A DNA stretch of 39,094 nt, from positions 1-39,094 of the forward strand of contig JABDPF010000003.1 of NCBI GenBank assembly GCA_013042915.1. Direction: 5' to 3'. Source of the DNA: Lysobacterales bacterium (lineage in GTDB: Bacteria; Pseudomonadota; Gammaproteobacteria; Xanthomonadales; SZUA-36). Every line of letters starts with the position of its first letter. Within the stretch, counting starts at the first letter, position 1. Position numbers and translations under genes: made by a program. Shown piece by piece: positions 1-7,731 of this stretch. Under the pieces are notes generated by a model, which saw only the letters and a list, made by a program, of their open reading frames with translations, was not told the origin of the DNA and ran no database searches.

Positions 1-2
1 TG

Positions 3-386
3 TACACCGAGGAACAGAAGCAACGGAAGATGGATAATTTCCTGATGCTGCGCTACGACTCGGAGCAGGAAATCACCGAGGCGATGAACGTCGAAATCAA
101 GCAGTTGAATTACGACCGCCGGCTGCTCGAAGGTTCGCGTCAGAGCATGGTGGAATCGTGGCGCGGACAAATCCGCGAGGCCGGCGACAAGCAACGCGCC
201 GGCCAGTCCGTGAACGATGAGGACGTTCGCCAAATGTACACCCTTCAGACCAGGCTCGCGGAAAACGGTCGTTCCCTGGCTGCACTGACCGCGCGCGAGG
301 AGAGCATCCGCGAGGAATTCAATTCCCAGCTAGAGCGCTACCGCGCGCTGGTGGAGCAGTACGCCGAGGACGATCCGGGCCGCTGA
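3..386 (+). CDS. Partial coiled-coil protein of unknown function (5' end outside window)
   Basis: The reading frame is open to the left edge of the window, so the start is probably outside. The first internal ATG is at 30, and in-frame codons continue upstream of it without a stop. The 127 visible residues are very rich in Glu, Gln, Arg and Lys with heptad-like spacing (for example RLAENGRSLAALTAREESI), so they are probably a long alpha-helical coiled coil. I see no signal peptide, membrane segment or catalytic motif in the visible part. Some DUF4124-type periplasmic proteins of this lineage have a similar helical tail after a short N-terminal domain, but that domain would lie outside the window. 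It ends 30 bases before the DUF3426 gene and may be co-transcribed with it. No function can be assigned. Confidence 0.7.
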   Translation, partial: YTEEQKQRKMDNFLMLRYDSEQEITEAMNVEIKQLNYDRRLLEGSRQSMVESWRGQIREAGDKQRAGQSVNDEDVRQMYTLQTRLAENGRSLAALTAREESIREEFNSQLERYRALVEQYAEDDPGR

Positions 387-416
387 GCCGGATCGGTCCC
401 GCCACCGCCGCCATCG

Positions 417-1181
417 ATGTTCACACGCTGCCCCGCCTGCGCCACCGTTCATCCCGTCAACGCGTCGCTGCTGGCCCGTGGCGGCGGACGCTATCGCTGC
501 GGCAAGTGCCAGGCGAGGTGCAACGCCCTGGACGCCCTTTATGACGACTGGCCGGAAGCCGGCCAGAAGCCTGCCGCCAGGGGCGAACTGCCGGTGCTGG
601 GTGTCCAGATCGACCTGGAAGAAGCGGGCCGTTCTCGCCTGCAACCCGAGGATGCCAAGCTCACAGGCGAGCCCGCCGAGACACCGCAACCACCGAAGCG
701 CATCGGGCTGTGGCTGCTGCGCACGGCATGGATCGTCGCCGGCGTAGTCATTGGCGCCGTCATCATCGTCAAAGTTGCCGAGTGGAGTGGGCATCCCGTG
801 CTGGAACGGGACGAGGCTGATCAGTGGATGGCGCGACTCGGACTGGCCGAACCACAGTCAACCGGGCCGTTTCGAGACCTTGAAATGATTCACCTCGTGA
901 GCCGGCAATTGACCGCTGACCCCTCCATTCCCGGCACGCTGAGGCTGCAGGCGACGATCGTCAACCGGGCATCCCGGTCCCAGCCTTATCCTTCCATCGA
1001 GGTTGTCCTTTTTGATGCCGAGGGCAGCCGGATCACGGATTACGACTTCGAACCCGGCGATTACCTCGCAAGCGACCCCGCAACCGGCACCGGAATGTCG
1101 CCGCACGCCTATCTTCCGCTTGATCTCGAATTGGAGGACCCCGGCGTTCAGGCCGTCGGTTTCGAACTGAATTTCCGTTGA
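417..1181 (+). CDS. Zinc-ribbon and DUF3426 single-pass membrane protein
   Basis: This 254-residue protein opens with a zinc ribbon. Cys5 and Cys8 (CPAC) pair with Cys28 and Cys31 (CGKC), and the following NALDAL matches the usual MJ0042/zinc-ribbon-5 ending. An acidic, Pro-rich linker leads to one hydrophobic segment at about residues 96-120. The C-terminal half, about 130-254, has the beta-rich DUF3426 character (motifs LRLQATIVNRAS, YPSIEVVLFD, YLPLDLELED), presumably in the periplasm. In gammaproteobacteria this family commonly lies between prmA/accC and fis; here it sits directly upstream of fis. Its molecular role is not known. The start at 417 is fixed by the zinc ribbon beginning within five residues. 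Confidence 0.88.
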   Translation: MFTRCPACATVHPVNASLLARGGGRYRCGKCQARCNALDALYDDWPEAGQKPAARGELPVLGVQIDLEEAGRSRLQPEDAKLTGEPAETPQPPKRIGLWLLRTAWIVAGVVIGAVIIVKVAEWSGHPVLERDEADQWMARLGLAEPQSTGPFRDLEMIHLVSRQLTADPSIPGTLRLQATIVNRASRSQPYPSIEVVLFDAEGSRITDYDFEPGDYLASDPATGTGMSPHAYLPLDLELEDPGVQAVGFELNFR

Positions 1182-1273
1182 CACGAGGGTAATTCCGACG
1201 CACAACGGCTCCGCAGTATGTTAGGGTTGCTTTTTGTTCAGGCACCACTTTTTCCAGGCACAAAAATCACCTC

Positions 1274-1564
1274 ATGAGCACGGCAAAAATGAGAAAATCT
1301 GCTACAGAAGCGGATCATTCCATCCCCCTTCGCAAAAGTGTCAAGACCGCCATTCGGCGCTACCTGCAGGACATGGGCGCGTCACAGCCCGATAGCCTAT
1401 ATCGAACCCTGCTGGCCGAGGTCGAACCACCCCTCATCGAAGAAGTACTGCGCTACACGCAGGGCAACCAGTCCCGTACCGCGCGCATTCTCGGCATGAC
1501 CCGAAACACCTTGCGCGCCAAGCTCACTCGTTACGACATCACGGTCGACCCACGAGGAACATGA
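1274..1564 (+). CDS. fis: DNA-binding nucleoid protein Fis
   Basis: This 96-residue protein matches Fis in length (98 in E. coli). Residues 1-22 are a flexible N-terminal arm, helices at about 24-60 form the dimer core, and the C-terminal helix-turn-helix is at about 65-86 ([20 protein letters not shown]). Fis bends DNA and activates stable-RNA promoters during fast growth. Its stop codon overlaps the purH start in ATGA at 1561-1564, so fis and purH are almost certainly co-transcribed. The 92-base gap upstream contains two CAGGCAC repeats and T-rich stretches but no convincing sigma-70 promoter or Shine-Dalgarno sequence. In E. coli fis follows dusB, so the purH linkage here differs and is typical of other gammaproteobacterial orders. 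Confidence 0.93.
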   Translation: MSTAKMRKSATEADHSIPLRKSVKTAIRRYLQDMGASQPDSLYRTLLAEVEPPLIEEVLRYTQGNQSRTARILGMTRNTLRAKLTRYDITVDPRGT

Positions 1565-3135
1565 ACACGTCCAGCGAATCCCGCAGGGCATTGGCCCTGA
1601 TCAGCGTCTCCGACAAAACCGGTATCGTGGAATTTGCCAGCGCCCTGGCCGAGATGGGCTACGGCCTGCTCAGCACCGGCGGCACCGCGAAAGCACTGGC
1701 CGCTGCCGGTCTGGCCGTCACGGAGGTCTCCGAATTCACGGGCTCACCCGAGATCATGGGCGGTCGCGTCAAGACATTGCACCCGAAGGTACACGGGGGT
1801 TTACTGGGCCGGGCAGAAGTCGACGAGGCCGTCATGGCCGAGCAGAACATTCCGCGCATCGACATGGCGGTGATCAACCTTTATCCCTTTGAAAAAGTCA
1901 CGGCCGATCCCGACTGCCGGTTCGAGGACGCGATCGAGAATATTGACATCGGGGGGCCGGCGATGGTGCGATCGGCCGCGAAAAACTTCGACTCGGTTGC
2001 CGTGGTTACCAGTCCTGATCAGTACGGCATGGTGCTGGAGCGGCTCAGCGAAACTGAAGGCATGCTGGACCGCGCGACCCGTTACGCACTGTCCGTCGCC
2101 GCATTCAACCGCGTCGCACAGTACGACGATGCGATCAGCGATTACCTTTCCTCGCGCAACCTGTCGGGGGACGTGGATGCCTTACCCGGCCAGACCAATG
2201 CCTGCTTCGTCAAGGTAGCCGACCTCCGCTACGGTGAAAACCCGCATCAGCAGGCGGCCTGGTACCGGGATCTTTACCCTGCGCCGGGCAGCCTGGCGAC
2301 CGCGAGGCAACACCAGGGCAAGGAGATGTCCTACAACAACATCTCGGACGCCGATGCGGCGTGGGAGTGCGTGCGCCAGTTTGACGACATGGCTTGCGCG
2401 ATCATCAAACACGCCAACCCATGCGGCGTGGCGGTGGCAAGCGAGTGTGACGTCGCCTATGACCTCGCGTTCCAGACCGACCCGACCTCCGCCTTCGGCG
2501 GGATCATCGCCTTCAACCGCATGCTGGACGCCTCGACGGCACAGGCCATTATCGATCGGCAGTTCGTCGAAGTGATCATCGCCACCGGCTACGAGCCCGG
2601 GGCGCTGGCTGCGCTTGGGGCCAAACAGAACGTGCGGGTATTGGAAATCGACGGCGGAGCGCCCTCGCCCCAGCGGGAGAGCAAGCGCATCGGCTCGGGT
2701 TTATTGGTGCAAACTTCCGACCTGAAACCGGTAACGCCGACCGACTGCCGCGTGGTGACGAAATTACAGCCCACGGACGAGCAATGGCAGGACCTGATGT
2801 TCGCCTGGAAAGTGGCGAGAATGGTGAAATCAAACGCCATCGTTTACGCATCCGGCGGCCGCACGGTGGGAGTCGGAGCGGGCCAGATGAGCCGGGTCGA
2901 CTCGGCGCGAATCGGACGCTGGAAAGCCGAAGACGCCGGGCTGCCCATCCAGGGCGCGGTGATGGCTTCCGATGCTTTCTTCCCGTTCCGGGACGGGATC
3001 GACACCGCGGCCGGGGCCGGCATCAAGGCGGTCATCGAACCGGGTGGTTCGATGCGCGACGATGAAGTGATCGCCGCGGCAGACGAGCACGGCATGGCCA
3101 TGGTGTTCACCGGTATTCGCCATTTCCGGCATTGA
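1561..3135 (+). CDS. purH: Bifunctional AICAR transformylase / IMP cyclohydrolase
   Basis: PurH carries out the last two steps of IMP synthesis: formyl transfer from 10-formyl-THF to AICAR, then ring closure. The 524-residue length is normal. The N-terminal MGS-like cyclohydrolase domain (about 1-150) contains [17 protein letters not shown] and [13 protein letters not shown] (about 67-80). The transformylase domain (about 200-524) contains [24 protein letters not shown] and IIKHANPCG, in which Lys283 and His284 are the expected catalytic pair. It ends in [12 protein letters not shown] and [11 protein letters not shown]. The start overlaps the fis stop by four bases, suggesting translational coupling. 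purD follows in the usual purH-purD order after an 88-base gap. Confidence 0.97.
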   Translation: MNTSSESRRALALISVSDKTGIVEFASALAEMGYGLLSTGGTAKALAAAGLAVTEVSEFTGSPEIMGGRVKTLHPKVHGGLLGRAEVDEAVMAEQNIPRIDMAVINLYPFEKVTADPDCRFEDAIENIDIGGPAMVRSAAKNFDSVAVVTSPDQYGMVLERLSETEGMLDRATRYALSVAAFNRVAQYDDAISDYLSSRNLSGDVDALPGQTNACFVKVADLRYGENPHQQAAWYRDLYPAPGSLATARQHQGKEMSYNNISDADAAWECVRQFDDMACAIIKHANPCGVAVASECDVAYDLAFQTDPTSAFGGIIAFNRMLDASTAQAIIDRQFVEVIIATGYEPGALAALGAKQNVRVLEIDGGAPSPQRESKRIGSGLLVQTSDLKPVTPTDCRVVTKLQPTDEQWQDLMFAWKVARMVKSNAIVYASGGRTVGVGAGQMSRVDSARIGRWKAEDAGLPIQGAVMASDAFFPFRDGIDTAAGAGIKAVIEPGGSMRDDEVIAAADEHGMAMVFTGIRHFRH

Positions 3136-3223
3136 TGCCCGTCGGCGAGCGGCCGAGGTCAGCAGTATTTGAATTTCAGGGAGTTTTCGCCAGCACGCGC
3201 GCTCCCGGGTGGAGAAATACGCG

Positions 3224-4516
3224 ATGAGAGTATTGATTGTTGGTTCCGGCGGCCGCGAGCATGCACTGGCCTGGCAGGCAGCCCGCTCGGCACAAGTCGA
3301 CCAGGTCTACGTGGCGCCGGGTAATGCCGGCACCGCGCGTGAAGCCGGCGTGGAAAACGTGCCCATCCCGGTCAGCGACATCCCCGCGCTGGTTGATTTC
3401 GCCCGCGAGCAGGGCATTGGGCTGACCATCGCAGGTCCGGAGGATCCACTGGTCAACGGCATCGTCGATCGCTTCGAAGCCGCCGGACTGGCGTGTTTCG
3501 GCCCCCGCGCCAAAGCGGCGCGGCTGGAGGGTTCAAAGGCGTTCGCCAAGGATTTCATGGCCCGTCACGGCATCCCGACCGCCGCTTACGGCAAGTTCAC
3601 CGAGGTCGAGCCCGCGATCGAGTTCATCCGCGAGCACGGCGCGCCGATCGTGGTCAAGGCCGACGGCCTGGCGGCCGGCAAAGGCGTGATTATCGCGCAG
3701 CGCGCAGAGGAAGCGGAAGCCGCCGTGCTCGACATGCTGGCCGGCAACGCCTTCGGCGAGGCGGGGCATCGCGTGGTGGTCGAAGAATTTCTCGAAGGCG
3801 AGGAGGCCAGCTTTATCGTCATGGCCGATGGCCGGAATGTGCTGCCGCTGGCCACCTCCCAGGACCACAAGCCGGTCGGGGACGGCGACACTGGACCGAA
3901 TACCGGAGGGATGGGCGCGTACACGCCCGCGCCGGTGGTCACCGACGCGCTGCACTGTCGCGTGATGAACGACATCATCCAGCCGACCGTCGACGGCATG
4001 GCCGCGGACGGTTCGCCGTTCACTGGCTTTCTTTACGCCGGCTTGATGATCGATGCCGAGGGAAATCCGCGGGTGCTGGAATACAACGTGCGTTTCGGGG
4101 ATCCCGAGACCCAGCCGATCCTGATGCGCCTGCAGTCCGATTTGCCCGAACTCTGCCTCGCCGCCATCGGGGGCCACCTCGATCGACAGCGGGCCAGCTG
4201 GGATCCACGCGCCTGCCTGGGAGTCGTGATGGCCGCCGAGGGCTACCCGGGCAGTTACGGGAAGGGTCTCAGGATCGAAGGTCTGCAGAGCACGTTTCCG
4301 GAACACGTAAAGGTTTTCCACGCCGGCACCGCGATGTTGGATGAAGGCGTCGTCACCTCCGGCGGCCGCGTGCTCTGCGTCTGCGCCCTGGGTGAGAACG
4401 TCACCGAAGCCCAGGCGGAAGCCTATGCCGCCTGCCGGCAGATCGACTGGCCCGGGGCCTTCACCCGCAGCGACATCGGCCAGAAAGCGGTCGACCGCGA
4501 GCAGGCCCGCTCATAG
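3224..4516 (+). CDS. purD: Phosphoribosylamine--glycine ligase (GAR synthetase)
   Basis: PurD joins phosphoribosylamine to glycine with ATP, the second step of purine synthesis. The 430 residues begin with MRVLIVGSGGREHALAW, the canonical N-terminal nucleotide-fold motif. This sets the start at 3224 rather than the in-frame ATG at 3209. A GGAG Shine-Dalgarno lies about nine bases upstream. The ATP-grasp region shows VVKADGLAAGKGVI (about 143-157), TGGMGAYTPAP, and EYNVRFGDPETQ near residue 286, which binds Mg-ATP. The 88-base gap after purH holds only a weak GGGAG/CTCCC inverted repeat and no T-run. The stop is four bases before the uvrD start, so the two are probably translationally coupled. 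Confidence 0.96.
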   Translation: MRVLIVGSGGREHALAWQAARSAQVDQVYVAPGNAGTAREAGVENVPIPVSDIPALVDFAREQGIGLTIAGPEDPLVNGIVDRFEAAGLACFGPRAKAARLEGSKAFAKDFMARHGIPTAAYGKFTEVEPAIEFIREHGAPIVVKADGLAAGKGVIIAQRAEEAEAAVLDMLAGNAFGEAGHRVVVEEFLEGEEASFIVMADGRNVLPLATSQDHKPVGDGDTGPNTGGMGAYTPAPVVTDALHCRVMNDIIQPTVDGMAADGSPFTGFLYAGLMIDAEGNPRVLEYNVRFGDPETQPILMRLQSDLPELCLAAIGGHLDRQRASWDPRACLGVVMAAEGYPGSYGKGLRIEGLQSTFPEHVKVFHAGTAMLDEGVVTSGGRVLCVCALGENVTEAQAEAYAACRQIDWPGAFTRSDIGQKAVDREQARS

Positions 4517-4520
4517 CCGA

Positions 4521-6698
4521 ATGGATGTATCCCATTTACTCGATGAACTGAACGAAGCACAGCGCGAGGCGGTCAGCGCCGAGAACGGCCACGTGCTGGT
4601 GCTGGCAGGTGCGGGAAGCGGCAAGACTCGGGTATTGATCCATCGCCTGGCCTGGCTGATCCAGGTAAACCATGTCTCCCCGTTGGGCATCCTGGCCGTA
4701 ACGTTCACCAACAAAGCCGCGGGCGAGATGCGCGAGCGCGCGGGCAATCTTTTGCAGGTCTCGACGCGGCCGCTGTGGATCGGCACGTTTCACGGCATCG
4801 CCCATCGCCTGCTGAGGATGCACTTCAAAGAAGCCGGGCTGCCGGAAGCCTTCCAGATTCTCGATTCCGAAGACCAGCAGCGCCTGCTGCGCCGCATCAT
4901 TCGCGATGAAGGAATGGACGAGGCGCATTGGCCTGCACGCCAGGCGCAGTGGTTCATCAATGCGCGCAAGGACGAGGGCGAGCGGCCGGAGCACATCGAG
5001 CACCTCGATCACCCGGTCACGTCCACCTGGGTGCACATTTACAAGATTTACCAGGATTACTGCAACCGCGGCGGGCTGGTGGATTTCGCCGAACTGCTGT
5101 TGCGTGCGCACGAGTTGTGGCTGGAGCAACCGGCCGTGCTGGACCACTATCGCAAGCGGCTCCAGCACCTGCTGATCGACGAATTCCAGGACACCAACGC
5201 GATCCAGTACGCCTGGATCCGGATGCTGGCCGGCAACACCGGGCGCGTGTTCGTCGTCGGCGACGACGACCAGTCGATCTACGGCTGGCGCGGCGCAAAG
5301 GTGGAGAACGTGCAGCATTTCCAGCGCGATTTCCCCGACGTGAGGACCATTCGCCTGGAGCAGAACTACCGATCCACGGGCACCATCCTGGATGCCGCCA
5401 ACGCGCTGATCCGTCACAACACTTCGCGCATGGGCAAGAACTTGTGGACCGCGGGCGAAAAGGGGCAGCCGATATCACTGTACGCGGCGTTCAACGAGCA
5501 GGACGAAGCGCGCTACGTGGTGGACCGCATCGAGCAGTGGATCGACAGCGGGCGGCGGGCGGACGATTGCGCGATTCTCTATCGAACGACCGCGCAATCG
5601 CGCTTGTTCGAGGAATACCTGCTGCGCAAGAACATCCCGTACCGCGTTTACGGCGGCCAGCGATTCTTTGAGCGGACCGAGGTCAAGGACGCACTGGCCT
5701 ACTTGCGGCTGTTGCACAACCCGAATGACGACGCCGCGATGGAGCGGGTCATCAACAAACCAACGCGAGCCATCGGCCAGAAGACGGTTTCGCTGATCCG
5801 GCTGCAGGCGCGCGAGAGCGGCCTCACCCTGTGGCAGGCCGCCAGGGAATGCATCGAGCAAGGCGTTTTCGCCACCCGTGCCGGCACCGCCGTCAAGGCG
5901 TTCATGGACCTGGTCGTCGGCATCCGCGAGCGCATGTCGGACTGGACGCTGGGCAACCAGATGCAGGGCGTGATCGACGAAAGTCAGCTGACCACTCACT
6001 ACGAAAAAGAACCTCCTGAACGCACCGAAACGCGGCTGGAAAACCTGCGTGAGCTGGTCAACGCCGCGGATGCCTTCGCGATGCCGGCCGAGGACGCCGA
6101 CGCCGGGCTGACCGAGCTTCAGTCCTTTTTGAGCCACGCCGCACTCGAAGCCGGCGACACCCAGGCCGAGAACTGGGAGGACTGCGTGCAGATGATGACG
6201 CTGCACTCGGCCAAGGGCCTCGAATTTCCGCTGGTGTTCCTGGTCGGGATGGAAGACGGGCTGTTTCCCCACCAGCGCTCTGTGGAGGAAGCCGGCGGCC
6301 GTCTCGAGGAAGAGCGCCGCCTGGCCTACGTCGGCATGACCCGCGCCCGCGAGATGCTGTGCCTGTGTTACGCCGAGGTTCGCCGCATGCACGGCCAGGA
6401 AAATTACTGCCGACCCTCGCGATTCATCGACGAAATGCCGGCCGAGCTGATCGAGGAGGTCCGCCCGTCAATCGGCGCAAGCCGGCCTTACCGCCCGGCC
6501 CGTCCGACGGGCGGGCTGTCGATGGAAAGTCCATCGGCGCCCTTCAAGCTCGGCCAGCACGTGATCCATCCGAAGTTCGGGGAAGGCACCGTGCTCGCCT
6601 TCGAGGGCTCCGGCGACAATGTCCGGGTGCACGTCAATTTCCTCGACGCCGGCGCCAAGTGGCTTGTGCTGGCTTACGCCAACTTGCAGGCGCTTTGA
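4521..6698 (+). CDS. uvrD: DNA helicase II (UvrD)
   Basis: UvrD is a 3'-to-5' superfamily 1 helicase that displaces incised strands in nucleotide-excision and mismatch repair. The 725-residue length fits. Visible motifs are I (GAGSGKT, 30-36), Ia (AVTFTNKAAGEMRER), II (LIDEFQDTN, near 220), III (GDDDQSIYGWRGA), IV (LEQNYRS), V (TLHSAKGLEFPLVFLVG, near 560) and VI (LAYVGMTRAREM). The C-terminal Tudor-like RNA-polymerase-binding domain is intact (GQHVIHPKFGEGTV, ending WLVLAYANLQAL). An in-frame ATG at 4341 would add 60 residues translated out of frame from the purD 3' end, low-complexity and unlike the family. The ATG at 4521 (MDVSHLLDELNEAQREAV) is the family start. Confidence 0.97.
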   Translation: MDVSHLLDELNEAQREAVSAENGHVLVLAGAGSGKTRVLIHRLAWLIQVNHVSPLGILAVTFTNKAAGEMRERAGNLLQVSTRPLWIGTFHGIAHRLLRMHFKEAGLPEAFQILDSEDQQRLLRRIIRDEGMDEAHWPARQAQWFINARKDEGERPEHIEHLDHPVTSTWVHIYKIYQDYCNRGGLVDFAELLLRAHELWLEQPAVLDHYRKRLQHLLIDEFQDTNAIQYAWIRMLAGNTGRVFVVGDDDQSIYGWRGAKVENVQHFQRDFPDVRTIRLEQNYRSTGTILDAANALIRHNTSRMGKNLWTAGEKGQPISLYAAFNEQDEARYVVDRIEQWIDSGRRADDCAILYRTTAQSRLFEEYLLRKNIPYRVYGGQRFFERTEVKDALAYLRLLHNPNDDAAMERVINKPTRAIGQKTVSLIRLQARESGLTLWQAARECIEQGVFATRAGTAVKAFMDLVVGIRERMSDWTLGNQMQGVIDESQLTTHYEKEPPERTETRLENLRELVNAADAFAMPAEDADAGLTELQSFLSHAALEAGDTQAENWEDCVQMMTLHSAKGLEFPLVFLVGMEDGLFPHQRSVEEAGGRLEEERRLAYVGMTRAREMLCLCYAEVRRMHGQENYCRPSRFIDEMPAELIEEVRPSIGASRPYRPARPTGGLSMESPSAPFKLGQHVIHPKFGEGTVLAFEGSGDNVRVHVNFLDAGAKWLVLAYANLQAL

Positions 6699-6721
6699 AA
6701 CCAACAGACAGAGAGAACGAC

Positions 6722-7483
6722 ATGAGCAGTGCTTCGCCCATCAAGACCGAAATTCCGGCGCGCGAGCGCCTGATCTTCGCCCTCGACGTTCCCGACCTCG
6801 ACCGCGCCCGCGCACTGGTCGAAACGCTCGGCGATGCCGTGACGTTTTACAAGCTCGGCCTCGAATTTTTCCTCTCGGGACATTACTTCGAATTGGCCGC
6901 CGAGCTCAAAGACCAGGGCAAGAAGATTTTCGCCGACCTCAAGCTGTTCGACATCCCGGCCACCGTCGCCTCGGCGGTTCGCCAACTGGCCCGGCACGAG
7001 GTGGATTTCTGCACGGTGCACGGCAACGACGCCATGCTGAAGGCCGCGGCCGAAGCGAAGGGCGGGATGCGAATCCTGGCCGTTACCGCACTCACCAGTC
7101 TGGACCAGGGTGACCTCGATGACCTCGGCTTCCAGTGCGATGCACGCACGCTGGTGCTCTCTCGCGCCAAGCGCGCGCTGGCGCTCGGCTGCGACGGCGT
7201 GGTGTCCTCCGGTCTGGAGGTTCCCGCCCTGCGCGAAGCCGTGGACCATGCCCTGGTCACCGTCTGCCCCGGTATCCGGCCGGTGTTCAATGACGAGGTC
7301 AGCGCGCTTAACGATCAGCAGCGCATCGTCACGCCGGGTGACGCCATTGCCAGTGGCGCCGACTACCTGGTCGTGGGACGGCCGATCCGCGATGCCGCCG
7401 ATCCTCGCGCCGCCGCCGAAGCGATCCAGGTACAGATTTCGGATGCGCTGGACCACTCGTCCGGAGGGGGTTGCAAAAGCTAA
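6722..7483 (+). CDS. pyrF: Orotidine 5'-phosphate decarboxylase
   Basis: PyrF decarboxylates OMP to UMP, the last step of de novo pyrimidine synthesis. The 253-residue protein has the TIM-barrel landmarks FALDVPD, YKLGLEFF, the catalytic DLKLFDIP at about 73-80 with its Asp-Lys-Asp tetrad residues, TVHGN, VSSGLEVPALR, VCPGIRP and YLVVGRPIRDA. The start at 6722 follows a GAGAGAA purine-rich site at good spacing, and the protein aligns from the residue-18 IFALDVP motif. An in-frame ATG at 6359 lies inside uvrD and is not used. It starts 23 bases after the uvrD stop, so it is probably the last gene of the fis-purHD-uvrD transcript. An intrinsic terminator at 7600-7634 closes the unit. Confidence 0.96.
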   Translation: MSSASPIKTEIPARERLIFALDVPDLDRARALVETLGDAVTFYKLGLEFFLSGHYFELAAELKDQGKKIFADLKLFDIPATVASAVRQLARHEVDFCTVHGNDAMLKAAAEAKGGMRILAVTALTSLDQGDLDDLGFQCDARTLVLSRAKRALALGCDGVVSSGLEVPALREAVDHALVTVCPGIRPVFNDEVSALNDQQRIVTPGDAIASGADYLVVGRPIRDAADPRAAAEAIQVQISDALDHSSGGGCKS

Positions 7484-7582
7484 ACTGCTGCATTACGATA
7501 CGCCCGTAACTTCATAATAATGAATAAAAACAATTCGGGGGCAAGCAGATAATAATTTAGCCGTTCAGCTAGACCGATCCTC

Positions 7583-7634
7583 TCCGGCTCTGCCGGATTT
7601 CCGGGCGGGTTTCGTACCAGCCCGGATTTTTTTT
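7583..7634 (+). terminator. Tandem hairpins with strong Rho-independent terminator after pyrF
   Basis: A first perfect hairpin is at 7583-7597, with stem TCCGGC/GCCGGA and a 3-base loop. A second lies at 7600-7626, with stem TCCGGGC/GCCCGGA, extended by GGT/ACC across one mismatch with loop TTCGT. It is followed at once by eight T at 7627-7634. The second is a textbook intrinsic terminator for the plus strand. It separates pyrF from plsB, so plsB needs its own promoter in the 97 bases downstream. Confidence 0.88.
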
Positions 7635-7683
7635 GCCCGCAAGCCAAGGCCCGAAAGTCCAAAAGCGAGCCTCGCTGATGGTT

Positions 7684-7689
7684 TAAAAT
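7684..7689 (+). promoter_or_regulatory. Possible -10 element for plsB
   Basis: TAAAAT matches the sigma-70 -10 consensus at five of six positions, lies 42 bases before the plsB start and lies downstream of the terminator, where a promoter is needed. No good -35 hexamer is seen at 16-18 bases. The call rests mainly on position. Confidence 0.3.
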
Positions 7690-7731
7690 GATTGAATTGC
7701 CTGTTGTGGGGCGCTGCGCCTGAACCCTTCG

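Noticed and set aside
4341-4520. N-terminal extension of UvrD from an upstream ATG
   Set aside because: The 60 added residues are purD read out of frame, low in complexity and absent from the family.
7583-7634. A pyrimidine-type attenuator or riboswitch between pyrF and plsB
   Set aside because: The arms do not allow a clear antiterminator, there is no leader peptide, and the terminator sits where a plain operon end is expected.
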